From Tsukamurella pseudospumae (lineage in GTDB: Bacteria; Actinomycetota; Actinomycetes; Mycobacteriales; Mycobacteriaceae): DNA of 64,000 nt. Below the pieces are notes generated by a model. That model ran no database searches. It saw only the letters and a list, made by a program, of their open reading frames with translations, and was not told the origin of the DNA. A program made the position numbers and the translations under genes. Within the stretch, counting starts at the first letter, position 1. Each line of letters begins with the position of its first letter. Location of the stretch: assembly GCF_001575205.1 (NCBI RefSeq), contig NZ_LSRE01000001.1, positions 248,001-312,000 of the forward strand, written 5' to 3'. This document shows, piece by piece, positions 18,590 to 28,682 of this stretch.

Positions 18590-19203
18590 CCGAGACCTTC
18601 ACCGAACAGGCGCGCCGCGCACAGATCGCCGGGTGCGCGATCGACACCATTGCCGAGCTCGGCTACGGGAAGGCGTCCGTGCGCAAGATCGCGGACCGGG
18701 CGGGCGTCGCGATGAGCGTGGTGCTGTACCACTTCGGCGACAAGGACAGCCTGATCGCAGCAGTGGTACACGAGTCCTACTCCACCCTGCTCGCCGAGAT
18801 GGTGCCCGCGGTCGAGGCCGCTCCCACGGCCGCGGCGAAGCTCGAGGCGCACATCCGCACGCACCTGCGGTACATGCGCACGCACCGCAACCACCAGCTG
18901 GCGCTCATGGAGATCGCCGGCGGCTTCCGCACCAAGGACGGCGGCCGCCTCCAGGACGTCTCCGTCGACGCGAGCCACGACGACGCGCGCGGCCGGGTCG
19001 AACTCGACGTGATCCTGGCGAGCGGCGTCGACTCCGGCGAGTTCCGCCCACTGAACGTCGCCTCGATGGCGACCGCGATCCGCGGCGCCGTCGGCTCCGC
19101 GATGCACACCACGCTCGCCGACCCCGAGTTCGACCTCGACGCGTACGCCGACGACCTCGTCGACGCCTTCACCCGCGCCACCCGCGCCGACCAGGAGAAC
19201 TGA
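18580..19203 (+). CDS. TetR/AcrR-family transcriptional regulator
   Basis: 207 residues. The N-terminal TetR DNA-binding domain is clear (helix-turn-helix about residues 24-47, with KASVRKIADRAGVAMSVVLYHF) followed by a helical ligand/dimer domain. No ribosome binding site is seen in front of the ATG, and the -10 box ends six bases before it, so the message is probably leaderless. Two GATC-based palindromes at its promoter indicate self-repression. The stop overlaps the start of the next gene (a glycosyltransferase), which is therefore its likely target. The ligand is unknown. Confidence 0.9.
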   Translation: MRSTETFTEQARRAQIAGCAIDTIAELGYGKASVRKIADRAGVAMSVVLYHFGDKDSLIAAVVHESYSTLLAEMVPAVEAAPTAAAKLEAHIRTHLRYMRTHRNHQLALMEIAGGFRTKDGGRLQDVSVDASHDDARGRVELDVILASGVDSGEFRPLNVASMATAIRGAVGSAMHTTLADPEFDLDAYADDLVDAFTRATRADQEN

Positions 19204-20429
19204 TGGCCCACATCCTCATCGCCACCTACGGCTCCCGCGGCGACACGATGCCGCTCGCGGGCGTGGGGCTCCGGCTCCAGGAGGCCGGCCACACCGTCAC
19301 GATCACCACCAACCACGAGCTCGACGGCGAGACAGCAGAACTGGGCCTCGACGCCCGCCCGATCCCCCTCGACCTCGGCGAACCGGACGGCGAGCCCTCC
19401 CTCGCCGACGCGCTGAAGCTGGTCAAACCCGCAGGGATCCGGCAGCTGAGCCGGGGCCTCCTCGACGCCGTCGCCGATGTCTCCGCCGACGTCGTGCTCG
19501 CCACGCCCTTCGCCGAACCGGCGATGCACGCCCTCGCCGAGGCCCGCGGAATCCCGATCATCGGCGCCCGACTGCAGCCGCTGTCCGCGACCCGCGAGTA
19601 CCCGCCCAGCCTGCTCGGCGCGTGGTCGGCCGGCGGCGCGATCAACCGGGCCGCCGGACGGTTCGCCGAGGGCACCGTCGACCGGATGTACGGCGGGGTG
19701 GTCGCCGAGCTGCGCCGCGACCTCGGCCTGCCGAAGCGGTCTGCCCGCGCGCTCCGTCACGACCGCTCACACGCGCAGTGGCCGATCCTGTGCGGATGGT
19801 CGCCCAGCGTGCTCCCCCGCCCGGCGGACTGGCGCCCGGGCATCGAGGTCGTCGGCAGCTGGTGGTCGCCCACGCCGCGGAACTGGTCGCCCTCGCCCGA
19901 CCTGGAGGCCTTCCTCGCCGACGGTCCGCCACCCGTCCTCGTCGGCCTCGGCTCGCTCATGGTGCCGGCGCAGGAACGGGACCGCCTGTCCTCGATCATC
20001 GACGAGGCCCTGGCCGTCGCCGGTGTCCGTGGCATCGTGCAATCCGGTGGTGCCGGCCTTCGGGTTCCGGACCGCGACGGCGTCCTGAACATCGACACCG
20101 TCCCCTACGAGCACGTCCTCCCCCGAGTCGCGGCGGTAGCGCACTCCTGCGGCGCGGGCACCACCGCGGCCGCCCTCCGCGCGGGTATCCCGACGGTGCC
20201 CCTCCCCTCTCCCGGCGGCGACCAGCCGTTCTGGGCCCGGCGGCTGCACGCGCTCGGGGCCGGCACCGCGCCGATCGCTCGGACGAAGGTCATGGTTTCC
20301 TCCCTCGCGGAGGCGATACGTGCCGCGGTGGGCGATACCCGGTATCGGACGGCCGCGGGCGTCCTGAGCAGCGCGATCGGCCGCGAGGACGGAGCCGCGG
20401 CGGTCGTCCGCGCCGTCGCGGGGCAATAA
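19203..20429 (+). CDS. UGT/MGT-type glycosyltransferase (GT-B fold)
   Basis: 408 residues. It resembles the family that glycosylates sterols, phenolic glycolipids, macrolides and other small hydrophobic acceptors. The N-terminal acceptor domain opens MAHILIATYGSRGDTMPLAG; the C-terminal nucleotide-sugar-binding domain contains VLVGLGSL and the donor-site segment HSCGAGTTAAALRAGIPTVPLP followed by GDQPFWA, typical of the PSPG-like region. The ATG overlaps the tetR stop (TGATG), so the two genes are co-transcribed and the enzyme is likely induced by the TetR ligand, possibly to detoxify it. The acceptor is unknown. Confidence 0.88.
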   Translation: MAHILIATYGSRGDTMPLAGVGLRLQEAGHTVTITTNHELDGETAELGLDARPIPLDLGEPDGEPSLADALKLVKPAGIRQLSRGLLDAVADVSADVVLATPFAEPAMHALAEARGIPIIGARLQPLSATREYPPSLLGAWSAGGAINRAAGRFAEGTVDRMYGGVVAELRRDLGLPKRSARALRHDRSHAQWPILCGWSPSVLPRPADWRPGIEVVGSWWSPTPRNWSPSPDLEAFLADGPPPVLVGLGSLMVPAQERDRLSSIIDEALAVAGVRGIVQSGGAGLRVPDRDGVLNIDTVPYEHVLPRVAAVAHSCGAGTTAAALRAGIPTVPLPSPGGDQPFWARRLHALGAGTAPIARTKVMVSSLAEAIRAAVGDTRYRTAAGVLSSAIGREDGAAAVVRAVAGQ

Positions 20430-20524
20430 CGATCTCGTAACACGGCTAACGGATTCCGTCCCTCCTCCCGATCTTCCTCGTGTCGAACGACATCGCCATG
20501 GGGGAACGAAAAGAGGAGGACGCG

Positions 20525-21742
20525 ATGACAAACGCGACCAGGAACCGAATCCGACGCGCGCTGGTGCTACCGGTCGCGCTGGTGTCGATGATGGGACTGC
20601 TGCCCGCAGTCGCGGGCGCCGAGCCGACCACGCCGCCCACGGCACCCACGACCACGACATCCCCGGCGCCGGCACCCGCCACGCCGACGACCACGGTCGC
20701 GCCGACCACGACGACGCCGGCGACCACCACACCCGCCACCTCGACGGTGCCGACCACGACGACCCAGGCACCGTCGACCACGACGACGGTGCCGCCGCAG
20801 GGCCCGCCCGGACGGCTGACCGTCGGGGCGGTGCGCATCGTCGACCCGAGCGGCGCGAGCGTGCCGGGCGCGACGGTGCACGTCCAGGGCTGTAAGGGCG
20901 GCCCGGGGGCCTCGCTCGCCGACGGTGGCGCGACCACGGTCACCGGCCCCTGCGTCAGCGCCCGGATGGATCACACGCCGACCAACTGGCGACTGCTCTC
21001 GCCCGTCGTGCAGACGATCACCACGGACTCCGGCCGGGCCGAGTTCAGGTTCGTGCTCGAGCGCGGCGGCATCGTCCCGCCGACCTCGACGACCCCGCCG
21101 CCGAACAAGAACGTGCGCTTCACGATCACCGCCCGGGACCAGAACGGGAACGGCGTCGCGTCCGAGTACGCGGTCGCCGAGTGCGACACCTGGCGTCCGC
21201 TGGGCGGCGCCCGCACCGACAGCGCCGGCAACGGCGGCGGCGCGTTCCCGCGTGGATGCGTCAGCGTGGTGCCCACTGCCTGGCCGTCGTCGTGCGTACT
21301 GGTCGGCCCGAACGCGTACGCCCGGGTGGAGGGCAACGCCGTGAACCGCCTCGCGTTCCGATTCCGCTGCGGCGTCACGATCCCGCCCGGCGAGGTCGAG
21401 ACGAACGGCACCCTCGTCAAGACCGACCGGATCACCGGCGCCCCGTTGGCCGGCGCGTCGTTCCTGATCTCCCGATGCGGCAGCGACGAGGCCGTCCGCG
21501 CGGTCACGACGGGTGCGAACGGCATCGCAGCCTTCTCGCTTCCGTCGGGCTGCTACAAGGCGACCGAGACCGCCGCACCCGCCGGCTACGTCCGCGATGC
21601 CGCTGCAGTCGCGTTCGAGGTGCGCCTGACCCCGCAGTTCCAGGTCCGGGTGACGAACTCGAAGATCGACGCCGGGCCCGTGGTCCGCAACCCCGGCGTC
21701 CGCGTCCCGATCGCCTCGATCCCGTCGGGCAGGACCTTCTGA
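20525..21742 (+). CDS. Secreted Thr/Pro-rich protein with prealbumin-like (SpaA/Cna-B) domains
   Basis: 405 residues. I start at the ATG at 20525 because GAGGAGGA lies four bases upstream and the protein then opens with a Sec signal peptide (Arg-rich n-region, hydrophobic core, AVAGA cleavage site near residue 34). A Thr/Pro/Ala-rich stretch follows (residues about 36-95). After it come three modules, each with paired Cys; the last (TGAPLAGASFLISRCG ... GCYKATETAAPAGY) is a typical SpaA/prealbumin-like fold. The C-terminus ends without an LPXTG motif, hydrophobic helix or basic tail, so it is not a classical sortase substrate. It overlaps the sortase gene by one base. Probable surface-exposed or secreted structural protein. 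Confidence 0.75.
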   Translation: MTNATRNRIRRALVLPVALVSMMGLLPAVAGAEPTTPPTAPTTTTSPAPAPATPTTTVAPTTTTPATTTPATSTVPTTTTQAPSTTTTVPPQGPPGRLTVGAVRIVDPSGASVPGATVHVQGCKGGPGASLADGGATTVTGPCVSARMDHTPTNWRLLSPVVQTITTDSGRAEFRFVLERGGIVPPTSTTPPPNKNVRFTITARDQNGNGVASEYAVAECDTWRPLGGARTDSAGNGGGAFPRGCVSVVPTAWPSSCVLVGPNAYARVEGNAVNRLAFRFRCGVTIPPGEVETNGTLVKTDRITGAPLAGASFLISRCGSDEAVRAVTTGANGIAAFSLPSGCYKATETAAPAGYVRDAAAVAFEVRLTPQFQVRVTNSKIDAGPVVRNPGVRVPIASIPSGRTF

Positions 21743-22335
21743 TGCGCCGCGCGGCCGCACTCGTCGTCTCCGCCGCGGCGGTGCTGTCCCTCGTCGGGTG
21801 TGGCAGCACAGTCGACGGGACGGCGAGCGCACCGTCGTCGAATCCGTCTGCGCAGAGCGACCTCCGGCCACCGGTCACGGCGACGGCGAGCGAGCCCACG
21901 ACGCCGGTCACGGTCACCGTCGGTGACGCTGACGCGCCGGTCGACGCCGTCGCGACGGACTCGCAGGGCGCCCTGTACCCACCGACCGACGTGAGACGCC
22001 TCGGCTGGTGGGTCGACTCGGCGCTCCCGGGCGCAGGCGCCGGATCGGTGGTGATCACCGGGCACGTCGACGACGCCCGGCAGGGCACCGGGTACGCCAA
22101 GCGGATCTCGACCCTGAAGCAGGGCGATCGGGTGGAGCTCACCGGCAAGGACGGTGCTCGGATCGCCTACCGGGTCACCCGCACCGCCTCGGTCAACAAG
22201 GGCGTGCTGCCCACCGACGACCTGAACCGGCTCGACGGGCCGGAGACGCTCATCATGGTCACCTGCGGCGGGAACTTCGTCGGCCCGCCGATGGGCTATG
22301 AGAACAACGATCTCGTCTACGCGGAGCGCGCCTGA
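21742..22335 (+). CDS. Class F-type sortase domain lipoprotein
   Basis: 197 residues. Signal peptide with lipobox LVGC (Cys about residue 20) and a Thr/Pro/Ser-rich linker before a sortase domain. The sortase His is in SVVITGHVDD and the nucleophile Cys in LIMVTCGG. The Arg usually present after the Cys, before the last strand (R-x-Y-x-DN type in class F), is not obvious here: the sequence reads GPPMGYENNDLVYA. It is directly coupled to the preceding secreted protein. Because both are exported, this enzyme may cross-link or anchor that protein in a non-standard way, or be catalytically impaired. Confidence 0.78.
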   Translation: MRRAAALVVSAAAVLSLVGCGSTVDGTASAPSSNPSAQSDLRPPVTATASEPTTPVTVTVGDADAPVDAVATDSQGALYPPTDVRRLGWWVDSALPGAGAGSVVITGHVDDARQGTGYAKRISTLKQGDRVELTGKDGARIAYRVTRTASVNKGVLPTDDLNRLDGPETLIMVTCGGNFVGPPMGYENNDLVYAERA

Positions 22336-22360
22336 CCGGACCGCGGTTAGGGTCGAGAGC

Positions 22361-23155
22361 ATGCGTATCGACCTGAGCGGGCGGACCGCCCTCGTGACCG
22401 GATCGACCCAGGGCATCGGCCTCGCCATCGCCGCGGGACTCGCACAGGCGGGGGCGCGGGTGGGGATCAACGGCCGATCGGAGGGCCGCGTCACGGCGGC
22501 CATCACCGCCCTTGGCCGGCAGGTCCCCGGAGCGGATCTGATCCCCGTCGTCGCGGACGTCACCGTCGAGGTCGAGGCCGAGCACGCGATCTCCGAACTC
22601 GGCCCCGTCGACGTCCTGGTCAACAACCTGGGCGTCTTCGGCGCCGAGGATCCGCTCGAGGTCTCCGATGACGAGTGGCGCCGCTACTTCGACGTGAACG
22701 TGCTTGCGGCCGTGCGCCTCACGCGTCTGGTGCTGCCGGACATGATGGACCGCGGGTGGGGCCGGGTACTCAACATCGCGAGCGACTCCGCCATCGTCAT
22801 CCCGGCCGAGATGATCCACTACGGCGTGTCCAAGACGGCGCTGCTGGGTGTCTCGCGGGGTTTCGCCAAGGCGGCCGCCGGGACGGGCGTGACGGTGAAC
22901 TCGGTGATCGCCGGGCCCACGCACACCGGCGGCGTCGAGGACTTCGTCTACCAGTTGGTGGACACGAACCTGGCGTGGGACGAGGCGCAGCGCGAGTTCA
23001 TGCGCCTGCACCGCCCGCAGTCCCTCATCCAGCGGCTCATCGAGCCGGAGGAGATCGCCAACATGGTGGTCTACCTGAGTTCCCCGCTCGCCTCCGCCAC
23101 GACCGGCGCGGCCGTCCGGGTCGACGGTGGCTACGTGGACTCGATCCTTCCGTAG
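22361..23155 (+). CDS. Short-chain dehydrogenase/reductase (SDR)
   Basis: 264 residues, classical SDR size. The cofactor motif TGSTQGIG sits near residues 14-21, NNLG near residue 90, and the catalytic Ser-Tyr-Lys set is readable as NIASDSA then YGVSK. The C-terminal GAAVRVDGGYVDSI is the usual family ending. ATG start with a GGTCGAGAG purine stretch just upstream. The N-terminal Arg residues after the first strand (INGRSEGR) suggest NADP(H). Substrate unknown; no helpful partner gene nearby. Confidence 0.88.
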   Translation: MRIDLSGRTALVTGSTQGIGLAIAAGLAQAGARVGINGRSEGRVTAAITALGRQVPGADLIPVVADVTVEVEAEHAISELGPVDVLVNNLGVFGAEDPLEVSDDEWRRYFDVNVLAAVRLTRLVLPDMMDRGWGRVLNIASDSAIVIPAEMIHYGVSKTALLGVSRGFAKAAAGTGVTVNSVIAGPTHTGGVEDFVYQLVDTNLAWDEAQREFMRLHRPQSLIQRLIEPEEIANMVVYLSSPLASATTGAAVRVDGGYVDSILP

Positions 23156-23180
23156 ACCGTCCGCCGGTAGCATCACCGCA

Positions 23181-23897
23181 ATGATCGACGGTCCGCTCGC
23201 GCCGCGACGGTCGGCCTGGTCGCGGGCACGGTATCGGATGCGCCGTACGTCGTCGCCCCGGAGTTGGGCCGTCGACGCGAACGACGGCATCATCGGCACC
23301 GCCGGACTCCTCGAGGGCTTCGCGGGAGCGGGTGCCGGCGACTCGGTGCTGATGACCGCCGCCTGCGCGGCGACGATCGCCGGCTCGCTCGCCGTCGGGG
23401 GCGCGAAGTGGGCGGAGGACGCCGCCGAACGCGATGCCGAGACGCACATCATCGACGAGGAGCGCGCTCAGCTCGCCGCCGCACCTGACGACGAGCTGGC
23501 GGAACTGGCGGCCTACTGGGAGACGAAGGGCCTGGACCCCGCAACCGCAGCGGCCGCTGCGGCGCAGCTCAGCGCGCGCGACGCGCTGGCGGCGCAGCTG
23601 GAGTACGAGCACGGCATCGTCCGGCCGATCCCCGCCTGGCACCCGGCGTGGGCAGGGCTGTCCTCGTCCCTCGCCTACGTCAGCGGCGCGATCGTCCCGC
23701 TGGTGCTGACGGTGTCGGTGCCGGTGGGCGTCGAGGTGTGGGCGATCGCCATCGCCGTGATCGCGTCGTTGGTCCTGACCTCGGTGATCGCCGGTCGGCG
23801 CAGCCACATCTCGGTGCGCCGGCTCATCGTGCGCACCGTCCTCGTCGGAGCCGCGACCATGCTGATCAGCTACCTGGTCGGGGCGCTGCTCCTGTGA
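23181..23897 (+). CDS. VIT1/CCC1-family membrane transporter (iron/manganese type)
   Basis: 238 residues. The family signature lies in the first helix (WAVDANDGIIGTAGLLEGFAG), followed by a second helix containing SLAVGGAKWAEDAAERDAE, a helical cytoplasmic segment rich in Glu/Asp (metal-binding region), and three C-terminal membrane helices. VIT/CCC1 proteins export Fe2+ or Mn2+ from the cytoplasm. It ends 12 bases before the convergent ABC-F gene. Confidence 0.85.
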   Translation: MIDGPLAPRRSAWSRARYRMRRTSSPRSWAVDANDGIIGTAGLLEGFAGAGAGDSVLMTAACAATIAGSLAVGGAKWAEDAAERDAETHIIDEERAQLAAAPDDELAELAAYWETKGLDPATAAAAAAQLSARDALAAQLEYEHGIVRPIPAWHPAWAGLSSSLAYVSGAIVPLVLTVSVPVGVEVWAIAIAVIASLVLTSVIAGRRSHISVRRLIVRTVLVGAATMLISYLVGALLL

Positions 23898-23909
23898 CCT
23901 CGAACGGGA

Positions 23910-25538
<1,629 letters not shown>

Positions 25539-25601
25539 AACGGTCCAGCTTACCGGTCCGAGGGTCCGATTCTCACCTCCGATTCCCTGCGGTGACGGCG
25601 C

Positions 25602-26723
25602 TCACTCCTCCTCGCCGCTCTGCTGACGCACGACGAGCCGCACCGACCGATCGCCCTTCGCCGCGTAGAGCGCCCGGTCCGCCTCGGCGACCACCCGGGC
25701 GAGCTCGTCCGCGGCGAGCGGCCCGCGCACCACCACGCCCGCGCTACCCACGATCGCGGGCGGCGCACCGTCGGCGAGGAGACCCCGCAAGCGGTCGACG
25801 AGGGCCGTGGTCTCCGCCCGGGAGGGACGCACCGCCACGACGAGGAACTCGTCGCCGCCCATCCTGGCGACGAGCGCTCCGGGCAGGCCGCCACGCAGCG
25901 TGCGCCCGACCTCCACGAGCCGTTGATCGCCGGCCAGGTGACCGTGCCGGTCGTTGTACTGCTTGAACCCGTCGAGGTCCACCATCGCCACGAACGCGGC
26001 GCCGTGCTCCCTCCGGGCGAGCACCCGGAGTGCGGCCTGCAGCCCGAACCGGTTGTAGACGCCGGTCAGCGGATCACGGTTGCGTTCGGTGACGACCACG
26101 CCGATGCCGCGCCGACCGGACTCCACCACGAACTGGACCATCATCGGCAAGGCGAAGACGATGGCCAGAGCGGGAGCGAGCGTGGCGTAGAGCTCGCCGA
26201 GGGTGGCCCCGTCGACCACCATCGTCGTCACGGTGGTGGCCACGACAGCGACGACGGACAACATGCAGTGCAGCAGCAGGATCCGCCAGCCGAGAAGGAA
26301 CGCCGTGAGCATCGCCAACATGCCCAGGTACGTGGTGCCGCTGATGCGGGCGGCACCCGACTGCGCCAGGCAGCCCGCGAACAGGCACACGTCCGCGACC
26401 GCGACGAATCGGATCGCATCGCGTGCAGACGGACGACGAAGTCGGAGCCACCACACGCCGAGCACTGCGCTGCCGCTGGAGCTCACGACGAACACGGCCA
26501 TCGCGATCGGCGTGCTCGGCCGTGCGTCTGAGAAGAGGACGCCGATGCACAGCGGAACCATCATCAGCGCGAGCCCGCCGACGGCGACCCGGAGCGCGAG
26601 ACCTCCGCCCTGGACCTTGAGCCACGACGACGCCGAGGCGTACTCCGCGGTGCCCGCCCGCCGCCACGCCTCACGGTCGGCGAGGCGGTGCACCGTCGAC
26701 CTGAGTACCGCCCCTGCGTTCAC
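25602..26723 (-). CDS. Membrane diguanylate cyclase (GGDEF domain)
   Basis: 373 residues. Six or so hydrophobic helices (residues about 40-205) precede a complete GGDEF domain whose active site reads MGGDEFLVV, with the upstream DPLTGVYNRFG and MVDLDGFKQYND motifs intact; the substrate and metal residues are present. No RxxD inhibitory site is seen just before GGDEF. It should make cyclic di-GMP in response to an unknown membrane or cytoplasmic cue. GTG start overlaps the stop of the next upstream paralogue (GTGA), so the two are made from one transcript that probably also carries trpBA. Confidence 0.9.
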   Translation of the reverse strand: MNAGAVLRSTVHRLADREAWRRAGTAEYASASSWLKVQGGGLALRVAVGGLALMMVPLCIGVLFSDARPSTPIAMAVFVVSSSGSAVLGVWWLRLRRPSARDAIRFVAVADVCLFAGCLAQSGAARISGTTYLGMLAMLTAFLLGWRILLLHCMLSVVAVVATTVTTMVVDGATLGELYATLAPALAIVFALPMMVQFVVESGRRGIGVVVTERNRDPLTGVYNRFGLQAALRVLARREHGAAFVAMVDLDGFKQYNDRHGHLAGDQRLVEVGRTLRGGLPGALVARMGGDEFLVVAVRPSRAETTALVDRLRGLLADGAPPAIVGSAGVVVRGPLAADELARVVAEADRALYAAKGDRSVRLVVRQQSGEEE

Positions 26724-27718
26724 CGCGCTGCCGGGGTCAGGTCGTGGACGACCACGGAGGTCTCCGTCGACCGCTTGGCCTCGTACAGCGCCGCATCGGC
26801 GGTGGTGGCGAGGTCGTCGAGGGGATCGTTGACCCCCGCGGCGGCGATGATCGCTCCGGCACTGGCCACGAGCCCCGTCGAGGGGTCTCCGCGGACGGCG
26901 ATCAGTGCCCGCAGGTCCTCGACCAGGCGCCGCGCGTCGGCGTGCGTGCGCCGGATCGCGAAGACGCCGAACTCGTCGCCGCCGTTGCGCGCCACCAGCA
27001 CGTCGTCGCCGAGACTCTGCAAGGTCCGAGCGACCTCCCGCAGCAGTTCATCGCCGGCGAAGTGGCCGTGAGTGTCGTTGTACTTCTTGAAGCCGTCGAG
27101 GTCGATCATGCCGACGACGTACACGCCCAGCGCCGCGGCCCGCGTGACGGAACGCATGACGGCCAGCTTCATCCCGCGTCGGTTGAAGCCACCGGTCAGC
27201 TCGTCGATGTGCCACTCGGCCACGACCCGGGTCATACTGCGACGCCCCATCTCCACGATCACCTGGATGACGACGGGCAGGCCGACGACCGTAGCGATCG
27301 CAGGAGTCGTGAAGATGTACAGGTCCATCAGCGTGCGGCCCTCGAACCAGATCGCGTACTGCGTGTATCCGGCGATGAGCAGCAGCGTGTACCCGCAGTG
27401 CAGCACCAGGATGCGCCAGCCCAGGAGGAATGCGGCGTACATGCCGAGCATGGCGAGGTGGATCGTCCCGCAGATACGGGCCTCCGGGGCGCTGAGCACG
27501 GTCAGCGCGACGCCGAAGGCCAGATCCGAGAGGACGAGGAACCAGATGGCCCCGCGCGCCGTCGGCCACGGGCGCAACAGCCACCAGACGCCCAGCGCCA
27601 CGGCCGCGACGTTCGACCCCAGGTGCAGAGTCCGCGCCAGGACGCCGTGCGGCCCGACGGGATTGAACTGCATCACGAGGCCCATCGGCAGCATCGAGAT
27701 CGCCAGCCCGGCGATCAC
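26720..27718 (-). CDS. Membrane diguanylate cyclase (GGDEF domain), paralogue
   Basis: At least 332 residues. Same layout as its neighbour: about six membrane helices, then a GGDEF domain with DELTGGFNRRG, MIDLDGFKKYND and NGGDEFGVF intact. The coordinates use the first standard start (GTG at 27718). The frame is open back to base 27976 and this extra stretch resembles the N-terminus of the paralogue (for example WKEAGRKEFAFATQAIVW), but it contains no ATG, GTG or TTG. A CTG at 27910, six bases after an AAGGGG sequence, could be the real start and would overlap trpA by 11 bases. See findings. Confidence 0.87.
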   Translation of the reverse strand: MIAGLAISMLPMGLVMQFNPVGPHGVLARTLHLGSNVAAVALGVWWLLRPWPTARGAIWFLVLSDLAFGVALTVLSAPEARICGTIHLAMLGMYAAFLLGWRILVLHCGYTLLLIAGYTQYAIWFEGRTLMDLYIFTTPAIATVVGLPVVIQVIVEMGRRSMTRVVAEWHIDELTGGFNRRGMKLAVMRSVTRAAALGVYVVGMIDLDGFKKYNDTHGHFAGDELLREVARTLQSLGDDVLVARNGGDEFGVFAIRRTHADARRLVEDLRALIAVRGDPSTGLVASAGAIIAAAGVNDPLDDLATTADAALYEAKRSTETSVVVHDLTPAAR

Positions 27719-27899
27719 CAGACGGAACGCGTTCTGGCTGCGCTGCCAGACGATGGCCTGCGTCGCGAACGCGAACTCCTTGCGCCCGGCTTCCTTCCAC
27801 CCGCGCTTGTAGGTCAGCGCTCGCCAGACCCGATGGGCGGCACGACGGGGCCCACGGCCGCGGCGTCGTTGCGACGCGGCCTTGTCCGGCTCGGTGGAA

Positions 27900-28682
27900 T
27901 CAGCGGCCAGCTCGCACCCCTTCGGCCAGTTCCGCGGTGAGGGTCCGCACCGCGTCCAACGACTCGCCCGCAGCGCTCACCAGAGCGGAGCCGACGATGA
28001 CCGCGTCCGCGTACGAGGCGATCTCGGCGGCCTGCTCGCGCGAACGCACGCCGAGGCCCACGCCTACCGGGATGTCCGACACCGCACGCACCCGAGCCAC
28101 GAGCTCGGGCGCGACATTGTCGACGGCGTCCCGCGCACCGGTGACGCCCATCGTCGAGGCGACGTACAGGAACCCCGACGACGCGTCGGCCGTCATCGCG
28201 AGCCGCTCGGGGGTCGACGACGGCGCGACCAGGAAGATCTTGTCGAGCCCGTACCGATCGGCCGCCGCGATCCACTCCTCGGCCTCCTCGGGGATGAGGT
28301 TCGGCGTGATCAGGCCCCTACCACCCGCCGCGGCGAGGTCGCGGGCGAAGGCCTCGACGCCGTACTTGAGCACGGGGTTCCAGTACGCCATCACGACCGG
28401 CGCGGCGCCCGCGCCGGCGACCGCCTCCGCGTAGGCGAAGATGTCGCGCACCCGGATGCCGCCGCGCAAGGCGTCGTCGGCGGCGCGCTGGATGACGGGG
28501 CCGTCCATCACGGGATCGCTGTAGGCGACGCCCAGCTCGACGATGTCGGCGCCGGACTCCGCCATCGCGACCACGGTGTCGATGCCGCCCTGCTTGGACG
28601 GGTACCCGCAGGGCAGGTAGGTCACCAGTGCTGCGCGGTTCTCCGCGCGGCACTGCTCGAAGACCGGTGCCAGTGCACTCAC
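27900..28682 (-). CDS. trpA: Tryptophan synthase alpha subunit
   Basis: 260 residues. TrpA cleaves indole-3-glycerol phosphate to indole and glyceraldehyde-3-phosphate and passes indole to TrpB. The catalytic Glu and Asp are in [15 protein letters not shown], and the phosphate-binding loop is near [13 protein letters not shown] moved the start to the GTG at 28682: it begins [10 protein letters not shown], the family N-terminus, and overlaps the trpB stop (GTGA). The longer upstream frame is a shadow of trpB. Confidence 0.95.
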   Translation of the reverse strand: MSALAPVFEQCRAENRAALVTYLPCGYPSKQGGIDTVVAMAESGADIVELGVAYSDPVMDGPVIQRAADDALRGGIRVRDIFAYAEAVAGAGAAPVVMAYWNPVLKYGVEAFARDLAAAGGRGLITPNLIPEEAEEWIAAADRYGLDKIFLVAPSSTPERLAMTADASSGFLYVASTMGVTGARDAVDNVAPELVARVRAVSDIPVGVGLGVRSREQAAEIASYADAVIVGSALVSAAGESLDAVRTLTAELAEGVRAGR

